This document shows, piece after piece, positions 62,901-64,000 of a stretch of 64,000 nucleotides of DNA. The first letter of the stretch is position 1, and each line of letters begins with the position of its first letter. The notes below the pieces were generated by a model. The model was not told the DNA's origin and ran no database searches. It saw nothing but the letters and a program-made list of their open reading frames with translations. The DNA comes from Dioscorea cayenensis subsp. rotundata. Its lineage: Eukaryota; Streptophyta; Magnoliopsida; Dioscoreales; Dioscoreaceae. The position numbers were made by a program, and so were the translations under genes. Location of the stretch: assembly GCF_009730915.1 (NCBI RefSeq), contig NC_052481.1, positions 20,124,461 to 20,188,460 of the forward strand. Direction: 5' to 3'.

Positions 62901-63104
62901 TGAAGAACCATTGAAGCTCCAACCATCAACCCCAGAATCCAACCCACTAAAGAACCCCTTCAGCGCACTAAGATCATTAGAATTGCAGCTCTGTATCTGA
63001 GAGCAAGTAGGCGAAGCTTTGAAAACTAGGAATAAACACAAACACCATGCGTGCATGAATAGAAACCCGAAGAAAGAGCCCCTTTCCGCCATTAAACCCA
63101 GCAT
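59964..63104 (-). CDS. PSKR1: Phytosulfokine receptor (PSKR1-like LRR receptor kinase)
   Basis: One intronless ORF of 1046 aa; a second in-frame ATG lies four codons downstream (MAERGS) and may be the real start. It has a signal peptide (~16-36) and a cysteine-paired N-cap with DCCAFVGVSC. About 21 LRRs cover residues ~80-650, interrupted by an island (~515-545, EFFPFFIKRNGTAKGLQYNQ) that in PSKRs binds the sulfated pentapeptide phytosulfokine. A TM helix (~695-717) and an active-looking kinase follow: GCGGFGLVYKA, VAIKRL, HRD (888-890) and DFG (908-910). SFGVVLLELLTSRRPVDM (from ~951) fits the guanylate-cyclase-like centre described inside Arabidopsis PSKR1. PSKR acts at the plasma membrane with SERK co-receptors in growth and immunity. 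The sequence is complete and in frame. Confidence 0.93.
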   Translation of the reverse strand: MLGLMAERGSFFGFLFMHAWCLCLFLVFKASPTCSQIQSCNSNDLSALKGFFSGLDSGVDGWSFNGSSMDCCAFVGVSCMGGRVVGLDLSRMRLRGSVSDSLAGLDRLSNLNLSSNSLRGLVPPDLFKLQELQRLDLSSNGFSGSVPSNFNLPAIQVFNISHNSFNGSQPILSGSMNLSVFDISYNSFSGPVYSGICNSSKSIQVLKFSDNFFSGMIPSGFGSCSSLLELSLGINGFVGVLPDDLFELSSLRHLFLQGNCLSGPLNSMISNLSNLVRLDLSLNNFSGVIPDVFSSMRKLEFFSAQSNCFVGHLPGSLSNLSSLIVLSLRNNSLSEGIDLDFKTMNSLVYLDLGLNSFTGRLPSGLAYCSGLKTLNLASNKLVGEIPDSFRNLTALSYLSLSRNDLNNVTSALGILQHFSNLTYIVLTRNFLGDKSVSLEGIQGFENVEVLVMANCGLSGSVPQWLAKCSKLKVLDLSWNRFQGNVPSFLGELDFLFYLDLSNNSFTGEIPNSLAQLKSLMSGNVTQKEPSTEFFPFFIKRNGTAKGLQYNQVSSFPPSLLLGHNNLTGSILPGFGDLKNLLALDLSKNDLSGTIPEELSGMSSLENLDLSHNNLTGGIPSSLTKLNFLSSFSVAFNKLVGAIPTGGQFSTFSSAAFEGNVALCGFNFSSCAAEAPSSSVNQNRKNKRALVGIAFGVGIGASFILVIIYILVSRSHCRMPEDNAMKVADANGLAESAASSLVLLFQNKDNKELSINDILNSTNNFNQALIIGCGGFGLVYKATLPDGRKVAIKRLSGDFCQMEREFQAEVEALSRAQHKNLVLLQGYCRIGNDRLLIYSYMENGSLDYWLHEKFETGATLDWNTRLQIAQGAARGLSYLHQSCQPHILHRDIKSSNILLDSNFKAHLADFGLARLILPYDTHVTTDVVGTLGYIPPEYGHSSVATFKGDVYSFGVVLLELLTSRRPVDMCKPKNCRDLISWVLQMKKDKKEIEVFDPCIYDTAHDNQMMQVLEIACMCVNKTPKLRPPTQQLVAWLDTIGLDEQLTK

Positions 63105-63965
63105 GGAAACTCCAGAACAAGATCAGGAACTACAAAGGAGAGATTTTTATCAGTCCAAATCGAAGCTTAGAGACAACCATATGAGTTTCTCGATGAAATT
63201 CCCCAATTTCTAGCGACTTTGAGAGAATCTGGCGTCAAAACGAAAGCTGAAGCCATGAAACAATAAAAGCAAATTGAAGAAAAAAAAAAAACTAAAACAC
63301 AATACAAAGAAGAGATCGAAGCGAAGTTTATGGATTGAAAACACGAAGAAGAGGAAAACGAAGAGGAAAAGAGAAATCTTTGGAGGAGAAGAGAAGAAGA
63401 TCGAAAGGAAAAAGGGATGAGAAGATTGGTCTGGGGAGTTGTAGGCTTTCCAAAGGTCGGACTTTTTTTTCCCACCTTTTTTTTGTATTAATAGCGATGA
63501 TTAATAGAGTTAATAACGTGATTAATTTTATAATATAAATTTTTAAAAAGGTTTTATAATGGCTGATGATGGTGAACCGGGGGAATGTGGGGCGGTGACC
63601 GGTGACCTGTGAGAATGACCGGCAGTAGCCAGTGGACTTCTTTGCTAGGTCAAAGCGAGAATATGAGTCAGCATTTTCTTTTTTCTTTTTTCTTTTCTTT
63701 GAAAAAGATCAATCAGCGTCATCTCAACTCAATATGATTTTTTTTTTCCAACATTATCATTATTTTAATGTATGTATTTATATATATATATATATAAAAA
63801 TTTATAAAAATAATTTTTTAATTTAATTAAATTTTACTCTAGTTATTGATTTTTTTCTTTTGATATTGTTATTATTTTTTATCTACTGAAAGTCTTATAA
63901 AGTAAACATTTTTTAACTGTATTTTTTTTTATTTTATACACAAAAATTTGAACTCAAATCACATC
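63105..63965. other. Upstream region of the phytosulfokine receptor
   Basis: The first ~400 bp are purine-rich on the plus strand (pyrimidine-rich in the receptor's sense), typical of a plant 5' leader. (TA)n lies near 63779-63796. No further gene is visible. Confidence 0.5.

Positions 63966-64000
<35 letters not shown>
63966..64000. repeat. (AAT)n microsatellite at the window edge
   Basis: At least eleven AAT units run to the end of the window. Confidence 0.95.

Noticed and set aside
60461-63000. Several plus-strand open frames of 90-156 aa
   Set aside because: Antisense to the intact phytosulfokine receptor; their leucine- and proline-rich text mirrors LRR codons.
1-64000. CRISPR arrays, operons, phage or defence islands
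   Set aside because: This is a plant nuclear region; the direct repeats are microsatellites, element termini or an intronic duplication, with no spacer-repeat regularity.

Overview
The window is nuclear genomic DNA from a flowering plant. Most genes have many introns with GT..AG borders, intergenic DNA is AT-rich, and plant-only families are present: Lunapark/LNP, PEX22, a PLS-class PPR protein, a GA 2-oxidase, a phytosulfokine receptor and a Grx-DEP-DUF547 protein. (TA)n-embedded hairpin elements and long (AAT)n/(TA)n tracts are frequent. A monocot such as a yam is possible, but the sequence alone does not prove it. A run of exactly 1000 N (17412-18411) is an assembly gap.

Layout: (1) 959-4177 (+), the 3' part of a SANT/DUF3755 protein gene whose first exons lie before the window. 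(2) 4558-5435, a Mutator-like MITE with a perfect 9-bp target duplication. (3) 5964-9168 (-), Lunapark. (4) 10416-14341 (-), PEX22, with a one-base frame break in exon 6. (5) 14.85-16.22 kb, a cluster of five short palindromic elements separated by (TA)n. (6) 19012-21162 (+), an intronless PPR-E protein. (7) 23141-24330 (-), a C20-type gibberellin 2-oxidase. (8) 26466-31526 (-), eIF4A-III, with one GC-AG intron. (9) 31.5-36.5 kb, a repeat-rich spacer with a probable solo LTR. (10) 36532-41430 (+), a glutaredoxin/DEP/DUF547 protein. (11) 43481-47108 (-), an LRR receptor-like pseudokinase with two one-base frame breaks. (12) 47.1-54.5 kb, a spacer with a plastid 16S rRNA fragment and a long-TIR element. 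(13) 54571-55560 (+), a small tail-anchored-looking protein of unknown function. (14) 55.6-59.9 kb, a spacer with a SINE, a hairpin element and a LINE remnant. (15) 59964-63104 (-), a PSKR1-type phytosulfokine receptor.

The genes look like an ordinary chromosome-arm set rather than a functional cluster. Their roles are ER shaping, peroxisome import, organellar RNA processing, gibberellin breakdown, exon-junction complex and receptor signalling, with no common pathway. I found no operon-like or defence-like system and no convincing undescribed system. The most checkable oddities are the one-base frame breaks in two otherwise well-conserved genes, the GC-AG intron, the NUPT with CpG decay, the SINE with a 16-bp target duplication, and the hairpin elements nested in TA microsatellites.
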